Shown here: positions 1 to 6,650 of the stretch, piece after piece
Layout: every line of letters starts with the position of its first letter
How positions within the stretch are numbered: the stretch's first letter is position 1
Source: Calothrix sp. MO_192.B10
GTDB lineage: Bacteria; Cyanobacteriota; Cyanobacteriia; Cyanobacteriales; Nostocaceae
Assembly (NCBI GenBank): GCA_030065055.1
Contig: JASJDS010000008.1
Location: forward strand, 1 to 44,943
Reading direction: 5' to 3'
DNA: 44,943 bases
Translations under genes and position numbers: made by a program
Notes under the pieces: model-generated
What the model was told of the DNA's origin: nothing
What the model saw: the letters and a program-made list of their open reading frames with translations, nothing else
Databases searched by the model: none

Positions 1-117
1 GGTAGTTAAACGCAAAAAATGGTTGTAAACGAATCTTGAACAACCAAAGCATTTAGCTAAGAATTGTTCTTGCTCTTGATTGGGATACAACCGAAATTTA
101 TACGCTTTATTACCCAT
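1..117 (-). CDS. tnpB: TnpB (IS605 OrfB) RNA-guided nuclease, N-terminal fragment at window edge
   Basis: Only the first 39 residues are in view, beginning MGNKAYKFRLYPNQEQEQ and continuing through CFGCSRFVYNHFLR. This is the classic N-terminus of IS605-family OrfB/TnpB, a compact RuvC-like nuclease guided by an RNA from the element's other end. The start is supported by an AAGGAGG ribosome-binding site about 8 bases upstream (complement of 126-132). The catalytic DED residues and zinc finger lie off the window, so whether the gene is intact cannot be judged. It reads away from crtI, which is disrupted by this element. Confidence 0.85.
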   Translation of the reverse strand, partial: MGNKAYKFRLYPNQEQEQFLAKCFGCSRFVYNHFLRLTT

Positions 118-280
118 GTCTAGTACCTCCTTAAGAATAGTCTAGCATAGGTTATCTATTTTGTGCAAAAAAGTTAAGCTTTATGTGGACTTCCTTCGGT
201 CGGTTTATATTTTGGTCGGTCATTCATCCCCACCTTGTAGAAGGATGGGGTATTCTGCCCGACATTAGGATAAAACCTCA
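1..280 (-). mobile_element. IS200/IS605-type element, one end only
   Basis: The window opens inside an insertion sequence read leftwards. It contains the first 39 codons of a TnpB-like protein and, upstream of it, a G/C-rich hairpin (228-250, CCCCACCTT / AAGGATGGGG) of the subterminal type used by HUH-transposase elements. The boundary with host DNA is placed near 265-281, because the neighbouring crtI frame loses family resemblance there, a few codons before its stop. No tnpA is visible, and the other end lies outside the window. The exact boundary is inferred. Confidence 0.7.
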
Positions 281-1248
281 TGATGTGCCATCTGGGGATA
301 CTGAATATCAGTTCCGAAATAGAAAACAAATAAGGACATTGAATAGCGTAACTTTTTAAGGGAGCGATCGCTCCATTTTTGGCGATATTGAGCAGGAATT
401 AAATTCAAATAAGTAAAGGCTACATCGGCATTACTGACCACAATATCAGCGTCTAAAAATTCTGAATGGTCTAAATAAACCCCTTTTGCTCGTCTAGTTG
501 ATGAGTCAATGGCAATTTGTTGAACTTCTCGATTGAGTAATAATTTGCCGTCATTATTTTGAAATAGTTTAACGAAAGCCTTTACTAAAGCCCCTGTTCC
601 CCCCAGAGGAAACCAAATGCCGAATTCTTGTTCGAGCTTATGGATCATGGCATAAATCGAAGTAGTCTCAAAAGGATTTCCCCCAATCAATAAAGGGTGA
701 AAGCTAAACACCTGTCGTAGTTTTTCATCCTTCAAATATTGATTGACAAAACCAGCGACGGATTTGTAAGTTTGCAATCGGATTAAATCTGGAGCCACCT
801 TGACCATATCCCAAAACTGATGAAAGGGTTGTGCCATTAAAGGTAAACCAGCTTTAAATATCTTGTCTGAAGCTTCTTTTAACTGATAATAACCCTTCAC
901 ATCATCAGGATTAAACTCACGAATTTGTTCGATTAAGCGATCGGCATCATTGTTATAGTGAAACACTTCTCCATTCGGAAACCGCACATTATAAAAAGGA
1001 TCAAGGGGAACTAAAGTTAGATAATCTTTCCTATCTTTTCCGGCTAAACTAAACAATTCATCAATGAGGGAGGGAACCGTAATAATCGTCGGGCCTCCAT
1101 CAAAAGTAAACCCATCTTGTTGATAAACATAAGCTCTGCCTCCAGGTTGATCTCGTTTTTCAATCAGAGTAACCTGATGGGATGCTGCTGCTAATCGAAT
1201 AGCCACCGATAGTCCTCCGAAACCACTCCCAATAACAATGATTTTCAT
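265..1248 (-). pseudogene. crtI: CrtI-type phytoene desaturase, 3' end cut off by an IS element
   Basis: The 327 residues start with a Rossmann FAD-binding motif (GSGFGGLSVAIRLA, about residues 7-20). Next come EKRDQPGGRAYV and the GGPTIITVPSL segment typical of bacterial CrtI phytoene desaturases, which convert phytoene to lycopene in carotenoid synthesis. Family members are about 490-510 residues, so roughly a third is missing, including the C-terminal FAD/substrate-binding motif. Similarity stops after MAHH, followed by four unrelated residues and a stop next to the IS605-type element, so the gene is almost certainly inactive. Most cyanobacteria use CrtP/CrtQ/CrtH instead, so a CrtI-type gene suggests acquisition. 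Other members of the amine-oxidase-fold carotenoid family are possible. Confidence 0.82.
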
Positions 1249-1382
1249 ACCGTTAATCTTTTTAAGGGATAATCAACATCCTACATGATTCCTGGTTTGG
1301 GACTTTTGGAAAACCCATCACTTTTCAACACAACAGTTAATAATTCCTCTGTCTGCCTTAACTAGAGCATTTCGAGCCAAAC

Positions 1383-1784
1383 CTACCCAGTATTGCCAGT
1401 GAATCGTTTAAATAATTGCGCAATCTTGCCTCCTTTCTGGGCTGCACACTGTGCTGGTGTTTCGTTAAATTCTGAGAGAAGATCCACTTTGGCACCTGCT
1501 TTCAACATGGCGGAGATGATTTCTAGATCTTCCTGATGCACTGCGACGTGTAAAGGAGTTTCGCTCATCTCTCCCACTGCATTAACGTTAGCCCCAGCTT
1601 CGATGAGAAGTTTGACAGCAGCTCGCTCTTTTCTCCACGCCATGACGTGAAGTGGAGTGTCACCCATAGAATCAGCACTATTGATGGTGACGGGAGCCTT
1701 TCCCATTTGATCGGGGAAAAGAATATAGGAGATAGAGGCAAGAACCTCTTCCAATGTTGCTTTCTTTTTTGGAATGTGTCCCAT
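1383..1784 (-). CDS. Small ankyrin-repeat protein
   Basis: This 133-residue protein carries about two to three ankyrin repeats: GDTPLHVMAWRKERAAVKLL, then SETPLHVAVHQEDLEIISAML, then a weaker NETPAQCAAQKGGKIAQLF. The helix-turn-helix consensus TPLHxA and the GAxVN/D turns are clear. Ankyrin repeats mediate protein-protein binding, and the partner is unknown. An upstream in-frame GTG at 1820 would add 12 residues; the ATG at 1784 is preferred because the family-like sequence begins after it, although neither start has a good ribosome-binding site. No signal peptide is seen. The gene stands alone between the truncated crtI and the minus-strand element region. Confidence 0.75.
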   Translation of the reverse strand: MGHIPKKKATLEEVLASISYILFPDQMGKAPVTINSADSMGDTPLHVMAWRKERAAVKLLIEAGANVNAVGEMSETPLHVAVHQEDLEIISAMLKAGAKVDLLSEFNETPAQCAAQKGGKIAQLFKRFTGNTG

Positions 1785-1994
1785 TGGAGAACCTATGTAG
1801 TAATTGTGTCGCAGTTGCACTCAAATTATACTGTCTAAGATAACTTGAGTGTAGATGATGGGCAGTGATTTATCGGGGTTAAGCTTATGATATTTTCCCA
1901 TGATAGCGATTTTTAATTTCAATTAGTTTTTTGACCATTAGATGTGTGACTTGAAGAAGATTTTGGACAGGTTGTCCAACTTTACCTTCCAAAA

Positions 1995-2050
1995 AGAGGA
2001 TTATGTCCACTTTCTTCTTCCATTTGGGGATTGTGTCCATTTTCTTCTTC
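1995..2050. repeat. Imperfect tandem duplication of about 30 bases
   Basis: Two adjacent, slightly diverged units share GGATTATGTCCACTTTCTTC and GGATTGTGTCCATTTTCTTC. They sit in the non-coding stretch 1785-2093, between the ankyrin gene and the terminator of the 308-residue gene. No gene is seen in this stretch. The repeat may be replication slippage or part of a decayed element. Confidence 0.5.
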
Positions 2051-2058
2051 TACACTAA

Positions 2059-2090
2059 AAAAAAGAATCCCCGTATGGGGACTCTTTTTT
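2059..2090 (-). terminator. Rho-independent terminator of the 308-residue gene
   Basis: A hairpin GAATCCCC-GTAT-GGGGACTC (2065-2084) is flanked by A-runs on the left and T-runs on the right, so it can act on either strand. It lies about 10 bases past the stop codon of the minus-strand gene ending at 2094. Confidence 0.8.
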
Positions 2091-2093
2091 TAT

Positions 2094-3020
2094 TTAGAAT
2101 GGGATGGCTCCTTCTTGCTCATCGGTTTGAGGTTCAGACTCATTATGGTTATCTTCTACAGAAGAGACTTGAGCTTCTAAAGTTTGAACTACTGGGTTGT
2201 CACCTTTAAGTTGTGGTAAACGTTCTCGTAAAGCATTAGTTACTTTAAACTTACCTTCAACGTATTCATCAATTTCAGTGATGGTTAAGGTTAAAGGTTT
2301 ATCAGCTTTCATCTGATAACCTGAACGCAATAATAACTCACTGTTACCTCTTGCCCATACCACTCGTCCGTCACCAAGATGGAGTTTGAAAGCTTCACCA
2401 TACTGTGTGTTAGTAGAACTAATGGCTTTAACTTCAAATTCCCCTACACCCAATTCGTGCATTTTAATAACTTGTCCTGGAACTTGCCCAAGATAATTGA
2501 TTATAAGCTCTTCATTTATTAAAGCTGCTTCCAAGTCTCCCACTGATAACTCATCATTTTGAGTATCCAAGGAGATGCGGACTTTGAAGATGTCTTTTGA
2601 TGGGGAAACAAAGTTAACTTGGGCGGTAGGATATTCGTTGCCATTAGCACCTTTAGCAGCCATGACGGTAATCTTACCTTTGAGTTCTCCGACGGTTAAG
2701 CGATCGCCTTGTTGTACCACCGGTGTGGCATTATCACCAACTCGCAGGATGATCATGTTACCATCACGGAAGATGCAAGGACCGTAAACCGCAGTGGGAA
2801 CACCTCCACTAGCTTTGACCAACAAAACACGATTGGGATCAAAATTGCTGTTTTCAGTCATCCCTGAAGCACTCAACAAATTGATTAACCCCTCTTGCTC
2901 AATGACTTGAAGATCATTTAAGCCAAGTGTATTCCAAGTTTCGTTAAGGTTTTCTTGCAAGGTGATGAAGGGAAAGTTCTCTGCTTCAAAAGCATAGGTG
3001 TTTGATTTGGATTTAGCCAT
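2094..3020 (-). CDS. Hypothetical 308-aa protein with SSB-like acidic C-terminal tip
   Basis: I do not recognise a named family. The protein has a mixed alpha/beta body, two beta-rich stretches (about residues 60-140 and 180-270), and an acidic, probably disordered tail of about 35 residues ending DEQEGAIPF. That ending mimics the acidic ...D-D-I-P-F tip by which single-stranded-DNA-binding proteins recruit replication and repair partners. The position downstream of ParB-like and Gp157-like genes supports a role in DNA maintenance of a mobile element (inference). The ATG start has a clear AAAGGAG site about 7 bases upstream, and a strong terminator follows the stop. No signal peptide or membrane segment is seen. 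Confidence 0.65.
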   Translation of the reverse strand: MAKSKSNTYAFEAENFPFITLQENLNETWNTLGLNDLQVIEQEGLINLLSASGMTENSNFDPNRVLLVKASGGVPTAVYGPCIFRDGNMIILRVGDNATPVVQQGDRLTVGELKGKITVMAAKGANGNEYPTAQVNFVSPSKDIFKVRISLDTQNDELSVGDLEAALINEELIINYLGQVPGQVIKMHELGVGEFEVKAISSTNTQYGEAFKLHLGDGRVVWARGNSELLLRSGYQMKADKPLTLTITEIDEYVEGKFKVTNALRERLPQLKGDNPVVQTLEAQVSSVEDNHNESEPQTDEQEGAIPF

Positions 3021-3062
3021 TGTTGCACTCCTTTATTGTAGTAATTCTCAATGAATTTCAAT

Positions 3063-3083
3063 AAAAAAAGAAGCGCAAGCTTC
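3063..3083 (-). terminator. Hairpin terminator downstream of the ParB-like gene
   Basis: The hairpin GAAGC-GCAA-GCTTC (3070-3083) is followed on the minus strand by a run of seven T. It separates the ParB-like gene (ending 3213) from the 308-residue gene (starting 3020), so the two are probably transcribed separately. Confidence 0.7.
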
Positions 3084-3100
3084 AAAAAAAAAGGAGGTCA

Positions 3101-3134
3101 ATAATGGATAATGGATAATGGATAATGGATAATT
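3101..3134. repeat. Heptamer tandem repeat (ATGGATA)x4
   Basis: Four head-to-tail copies of ATGGATA (3104-3131) follow the terminator. An inverted echo (GAATTATCCAT) lies at about 3172-3182. Such short tandemly repeated heptamers (STRR) are common in filamentous cyanobacterial spacers. Confidence 0.75.
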
Positions 3135-3212
3135 ACCTCTCCCTAAAAAGGAAGAGGTTTAAAATCAATTATGAATTATCCATGTTTTGTACTGGAGCGA
3201 TCGCGGGTTATG

Positions 3213-4151
3213 TTAACTGTTTCCCCTGTCTGATGCAAGGAACGGATAAGCAACAGCGATCGCGTTGATAACAGCCCGTGCAATCTCAGGATCAGCGATC
3301 GCTAATGACGATGCCAAAGTTGTCGCTTGTGGGGAACACTTCACTCCAATAACTTTACCCAAGTTTTCGAGTTGGTTATCCTCAAGTGAAAGCAATTGTT
3401 CTTTGAGAGCAATGATTGCTTTTCTTGTGTCAGAATCTAGAGCAGCAATGTCAACCTGCGCGGTTAAGCGATCGCCCACGTCATTGGGAGTGGTTTGATT
3501 ACATTCAACATCAGGTCTTACCTGATCTGTGCGTTGATTGTGCGTTAGCCCCAATGGTTTCTCCTGTTGCGGTAACTCCTTCACAACACTGGTTGATTGA
3601 GAATCTGTTCGTTTGGAGGTTGTAGGGTCAGGTGTATCAGAACTCGTGGGTAATGGTGTTTGAGATCGTTGAGGGGTTTTGCCAATATTGCTGATGTTCA
3701 TGGTGGCAACAGTGTCATGTTTAGTTTTGTAGGTTCGAGTGTGTTGATTACTGTGTTGGGAACACAGTGAGCGTCGAACATCTCCAACAAATTTATTCCC
3801 TACACCAGATCTTCGAGCAATTTCACGATCGCTCCATTGTGACCATTCGTCATCTTCGAGTAATCTCAAAACCGCACGTCGCTTGTCCTCATTAGTACGC
3901 CGTAGTCCATGAGTAGCATTAACTCCACAACTGAACAGCACTGCGTCACGACAGGTTCCCTGTTTAACGATAGCTGCGATCGCTGTCCATCCACAGAAGA
4001 CAGCAGCAGCCACACGATGAAACCCGTCGGCTAACCAGTAGTTAGTCCCATCGTAAAAGACGATAACGGGAGGAAAAACCACACCATTGCTCATCTCTAA
4101 GGGGATTTTCAGCAATCGTCGTTTATTTTGATTGATTTTGACTTTATTCAT
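3213..4151 (-). CDS. ParB-like N-terminal domain protein
   Basis: This 312-residue protein begins with a ParB/Srx-like fold: a variant of the box I segment, then PPVIVFYDGTNYWLADGFHR (about residues 26-46), matching the family pattern in which a D/E-G-F-H-R turn forms the nucleotide-binding site. ATHGLRRTNEDKRRAVLRLL and a helix-turn-helix-like WSDREIARRSGVGNKFVGDV (about 99-124) look like the DNA-recognition part. Residues 130-220 are low-complexity and rich in S, T, P and Q. The start codon overlaps the stop of the Gp157-like gene as ATGA (4148-4151), which implies translational coupling. Likely roles are plasmid/element partition or regulation. No ParA partner is in the window. Confidence 0.78.
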   Translation of the reverse strand: MNKVKINQNKRRLLKIPLEMSNGVVFPPVIVFYDGTNYWLADGFHRVAAAVFCGWTAIAAIVKQGTCRDAVLFSCGVNATHGLRRTNEDKRRAVLRLLEDDEWSQWSDREIARRSGVGNKFVGDVRRSLCSQHSNQHTRTYKTKHDTVATMNISNIGKTPQRSQTPLPTSSDTPDPTTSKRTDSQSTSVVKELPQQEKPLGLTHNQRTDQVRPDVECNQTTPNDVGDRLTAQVDIAALDSDTRKAIIALKEQLLSLEDNQLENLGKVIGVKCSPQATTLASSLAIADPEIARAVINAIAVAYPFLASDRGNS

Positions 4152-4756
4152 GATTTATCCCCGTTCTTCTTCCGTTTTCTATGAGGAGCGTTCTTAAATC
4201 GCACTTGTTTGCCATAAGTAACTTTGGCAAAAGCTGATACGTCTTTTCCTGCTTGATGAGCAAGTGCTATTGCTTGTTTGTCCACCGTCCACTGAATTTG
4301 TGGTTGCCTATAAATTTCAGGGACATCAACCTCCTGTAACACCTCCACTGTGGGTTGGGAATTGGTACGAATGGAGATCGCTTTGTTGTGTCCCATCAGA
4401 TAATGATCAATCAGTCCCAGTTCAGCTAATCTCACCAAATTCTGCTTAAGTCTGTTAAGTTGTTTTTGTTTGCGATCGATTACTTGATCGCACATCTGAG
4501 CTAATCTTTTCTTCTTAGTTTTCCACTCGTCAATTTCGCTTTTAAGCATTTCTTGATACCAACAATAACCGTCGACTTTGGCTTGGGTTGCTTCGGTTAA
4601 ATATTGCTGAAGTTGTTGGAATAGATCATCTTCATCATCTTCGGTTTCAAGGATTTGAGAAACGGCGATCGCTTCACTACATAATTCTTGAAGGGACATG
4701 GTGCGAAATTGATCTTGAAGTTCTTGGGGGGTTAATTCCCCATTTTTATCAGGCAT
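4148..4756 (-). CDS. Siphovirus Gp157-like protein
   Basis: The 202-residue product has the layout of the phage Gp157 family. An acidic helical N-terminus (TEDDEDD near residue 40) is followed by a long coiled coil with YCWYQEMLKSEIDEWKTKKK and DRKQKQLNRLKQNLV, then a beta segment ISIRTNSQPTVEV and the terminal motif VPEIYRQPQ...DKQAI. Gp157 proteins come from phages and plasmids; they were linked to phage resistance in Streptococcus thermophilus and often sit beside SSB or recombination genes. The ATG has an AAGAGGAAA ribosome-binding site. The gene is directly coupled to the ParB-like gene downstream, so both likely belong to one element-maintenance operon. The tail is strongly basic (KNAPHRKRKKNG). 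Confidence 0.8.
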   Translation of the reverse strand: MPDKNGELTPQELQDQFRTMSLQELCSEAIAVSQILETEDDEDDLFQQLQQYLTEATQAKVDGYCWYQEMLKSEIDEWKTKKKRLAQMCDQVIDRKQKQLNRLKQNLVRLAELGLIDHYLMGHNKAISIRTNSQPTVEVLQEVDVPEIYRQPQIQWTVDKQAIALAHQAGKDVSAFAKVTYGKQVRFKNAPHRKRKKNGDKS

Positions 4757-4778
4757 AATTTCCTCTTTAAAACATAAA

Positions 4779-4813
4779 AAAAAGACACTTTTAGAAACTT
4801 TGTACTAAAAGTG
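4779..4813 (-). terminator. Hairpin terminator between the 45-aa gene and the Gp157-like gene
   Basis: The inverted repeat CACTTTTAG (4786-4794) and CTAAAAGTG (4805-4813) is followed on the minus strand by TCTTTTTTTT. It would end transcription from upstream genes just before the Gp157-like start at 4756. Confidence 0.7.
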
Positions 4814-4869
4814 CGGTAAAGTGTAATGAGTAACTGAAAACCTCACTAATCAGTTACCAACGTTAAATA

Positions 4870-5007
4870 TTAATAGTGATAGAAAGCTTCGTAATCTTGG
4901 CGGAGCATTTCTTTTTCTAACCACTGTTGATAACGTTGCTCAAACTCTTGGTCTGGGGATTGAGATGATTGATTCTGTTGTGAAGTTTGGGGCTTAATTT
5001 CTGGCAT
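4870..5007 (-). CDS. Small glutamine-rich acidic protein, 45 aa
   Basis: An ATG frame encodes MPEIKPQTSQQNQSSQSPDQ, then EFEQRYQQWLEKEMLRQDYE and a short AFYHY end. The first half is a disordered-looking S/Q/P stretch and the second half is a strong amphipathic helix, a composition that looks coding. It lies in the same orientation as its neighbours and is followed by a hairpin terminator. No clear ribosome-binding site is seen. A 13-base direct repeat (ATAGTGATAGAAA) overlaps its stop (4873-4885) and lies just before its start (5010-5022). Function unknown. Confidence 0.5.
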   Translation of the reverse strand: MPEIKPQTSQQNQSSQSPDQEFEQRYQQWLEKEMLRQDYEAFYHY

Positions 5008-5046
5008 GATAGTGATAGAAAAATATATGGATTTCACGCGTAAGAA

Positions 5047-5729
5047 ATTGCGTCAGCAATCATAAGACAAGGTAGTAATCAAATTAATCAGTTGTTGACC
5101 TAGGGATTAAGTAAATCCTTAATCATATTAGTAACTCTGTTGAATTTTTCAAGGTTTCCTTGTTCAGCAAAGAGTTCTCGGGCTTTTTCTAAGTCTTTTA
5201 AAGCTTCCTCATTTCTATTCTGCTGATGATATAAAATTGCTCGATTAAACCAAGCATCTCCAAAGTTGGGATTAATACTAATTGCTGTTGTGTAATCATT
5301 TAATGCTTGTTGTTTATTTCCTGTTTGAAAATAAATATTTCCTCGTTGAAATATAGCATCAGCATCTCTAGGATTTGTTTTGAGCAGTTCGTCAAAATCC
5401 TTCAAAGCTTCATCATATTGTCCAAAATATCTAGCTAAAATTAGCCCTCGATTGTATCTAGCATTTCTATTGTTATGATCTAATTCAAGAACTTTTGAGT
5501 AATCTTCTAAAGCTTGTGTATATTGTTGGTTCCTGCTATAACATAACCCTCGTTGGAAATAGCTTTGAGGCGATTTGACAATCATGCTACTACAATCCTC
5601 AGCTTGTGCTTGAATGGGCAGTGTTGTTATCATTAACATGAACACATTAATTAGAATTACGTTTTTGTTGAGTTTCATAATGATCTAAAAAGTTCGATAA
5701 ATCTCACTATCAAAAATTGCGTCAGCAAT
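5047..5729. repeat. Two copies of a 14-base dyad bracketing the TPR gene
   Basis: The sequence ATTGCGTCAGCAAT (arms ATTGC/GCAAT) occurs at 5047-5060 and again at 5716-5729, one copy on each side of the TPR gene. The identical dyads could be protein-binding sites or the edges of a duplicated segment. Confidence 0.7.
5100..5678 (-). CDS. Secreted/periplasmic TPR-repeat protein
   Basis: The 192-residue product starts with a Sec signal peptide: MKLNK, a hydrophobic core to about residue 22, and an AQA cleavage site before EDCSS. Four to five tetratricopeptide repeats follow at 34-residue spacing, for example YFQRGLCYSRNQQYTQALED, ARYNRGLILARYFGQYDEAL, AIFQRGNIYFQTGNKQQAL and AWFNRAILYHQQNRNEEAL, with the consensus residues W/Y, L/G, Y and A in place. 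TPRs form a protein-binding superhelix, and this one would act outside the cytoplasm. The partner is unknown. No clear ribosome-binding site is seen before the ATG. Identical 14-base dyads lie on each side of the gene. Confidence 0.8.
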   Translation of the reverse strand: MKLNKNVILINVFMLMITTLPIQAQAEDCSSMIVKSPQSYFQRGLCYSRNQQYTQALEDYSKVLELDHNNRNARYNRGLILARYFGQYDEALKDFDELLKTNPRDADAIFQRGNIYFQTGNKQQALNDYTTAISINPNFGDAWFNRAILYHQQNRNEEALKDLEKARELFAEQGNLEKFNRVTNMIKDLLNP

Positions 5730-5794
5730 AGAACAAAAGAAAATTTGAGGTAATAATAGCCTCAAATTTATTAATATATTTGTCAACAGGATTT

Positions 5795-6025
5795 TTATAT
5801 TTTTGGAATAATAATGGGAATATCTTTATCCTCTAACTCGTTACACCAATCAATAAAGGTATTGAGGGGAATATCTAAAAGCATTAAGATTTCTCCTTGT
5901 TCTGTCGATTGAGCGAGATATCCGAGCTTTCCGTCAGATGACATAGCAAGAGTAAAACCTTTTATGGTAATTTTTCCCCCTTTTTCAAGAAGGTTTAATA
6001 CTCTTAAATATTTAGGTTTTAACAT
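5795..6025 (-). CDS. Hypothetical 76-aa protein
   Basis: The protein (MLKPKYLRVLNLLEKGGKIT...) has a helix, then a run of beta strands (TIKGFTLAMSSDGKLGYLAQ) and a closing helix with FIDWCNELED. I do not recognise it. The ATG at 6025 is chosen over an in-frame TTG at 6037 because TTGAGGTC lies at proper spacing before it. It shares orientation with the surrounding element genes, and its compact fold suggests a small accessory or regulatory protein. Confidence 0.55.
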   Translation of the reverse strand: MLKPKYLRVLNLLEKGGKITIKGFTLAMSSDGKLGYLAQSTEQGEILMLLDIPLNTFIDWCNELEDKDIPIIIPKI

Positions 6026-6094
6026 AAAAGACCTCAACGATTCTATTCTTTGTTAATATGAACGCATCGTTTTGAAAATTTGCGAAAGCAAAAA

Positions 6095-6188
6095 ATACTA
6101 CGCTGCGAGTGTCAACTGTATAGCCTAGTTAAAGTCATACAGATAAAAGTTTTTGTTAGTAGTATTTTTGTGACTCGCAGCGTAGTAT
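6095..6188. repeat. 16-bp perfect inverted repeat with 62-base loop
   Basis: ATACTACGCTGCGAGT (6095-6110) is exactly complementary to ACTCGCAGCGTAGTAT (6173-6188). The arms enclose AT-rich DNA with no ORF, between two small minus-strand genes. It could be a MITE-like insertion, a structured RNA, or a site used by the element. No T-run follows, so it is not an ordinary terminator. Confidence 0.8.
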
Positions 6189-6220
6189 AATTAAGCAGAA
6201 TCACTCGGTTAAAACTAATT

Positions 6221-6583
6221 CTAATTAAATTGTGAATTCAGTTGCATTACTACGGACTTCATTTGACCCCAATCTAATTCTAGTTTGGGATAGGTTAAAG
6301 AACCCATACAAGCAGTAAAAAACTCATGTACTGGTTCTTGTGAAAAATCTTTTACTAAGTCTTTTAAATACCATTGTTCATACCCAGTTGAACCATCCAA
6401 TAAAGTTAAAACATCTTTTTCGTTTCGTTGTTCGCAAATCCAATGAACTTTAACTAAAGTTGTTTTATTGTTAAAAGTTTTTCTTCCATTAATAAAAGCA
6501 TAATTATTAGTTCTTAGTGAACAACGACCTTGTTCATTTTCTATTTCTCTTACCTTTTCTTTAAACTTTTTTGACCAATCCAT
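6221..6583 (-). CDS. Hypothetical 120-aa protein
   Basis: I do not recognise the family. The N-terminus is a basic helix (MDWSKKFKEKVREIENEQ). A beta-rich centre (TTLVKVHWICEQRNEKDVLT) follows, then a helical end with DWGQMKSVVMQL. The ATG has a GAGGT site about 9 bases upstream. It lies downstream of the AAA ATPase, behind that gene's terminator, and is followed by a large inverted repeat. Confidence 0.55.
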   Translation of the reverse strand: MDWSKKFKEKVREIENEQGRCSLRTNNYAFINGRKTFNNKTTLVKVHWICEQRNEKDVLTLLDGSTGYEQWYLKDLVKDFSQEPVHEFFTACMGSLTYPKLELDWGQMKSVVMQLNSQFN

Positions 6584-6614
6584 TTGATTAACCTCAAACT
6601 AAACATTATTTCAA

Positions 6615-6636
6615 TAAAAAAAAGGGCGGAAGCCCT
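6615..6636 (-). terminator. Terminator of the Ycf46-like ATPase gene
   Basis: The hairpin AGGGC-GGAA-GCCCT (6623-6636) is followed on the minus strand by eight T and lies about 15 bases past the ATPase stop codon. Confidence 0.85.
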
Positions 6637-6650
6637 ATAATATAATGAAT

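Noticed and set aside
1647-1838. Plus-strand 63-codon frame over the ankyrin gene
   Set aside because: It is antisense to the ankyrin repeats and has no start signal.
2003-2209. Plus-strand 68-codon frame
   Set aside because: It runs through the tandem repeat and terminator into the antisense of the 308-aa gene, and it has low-complexity F/L/K composition without a family match.
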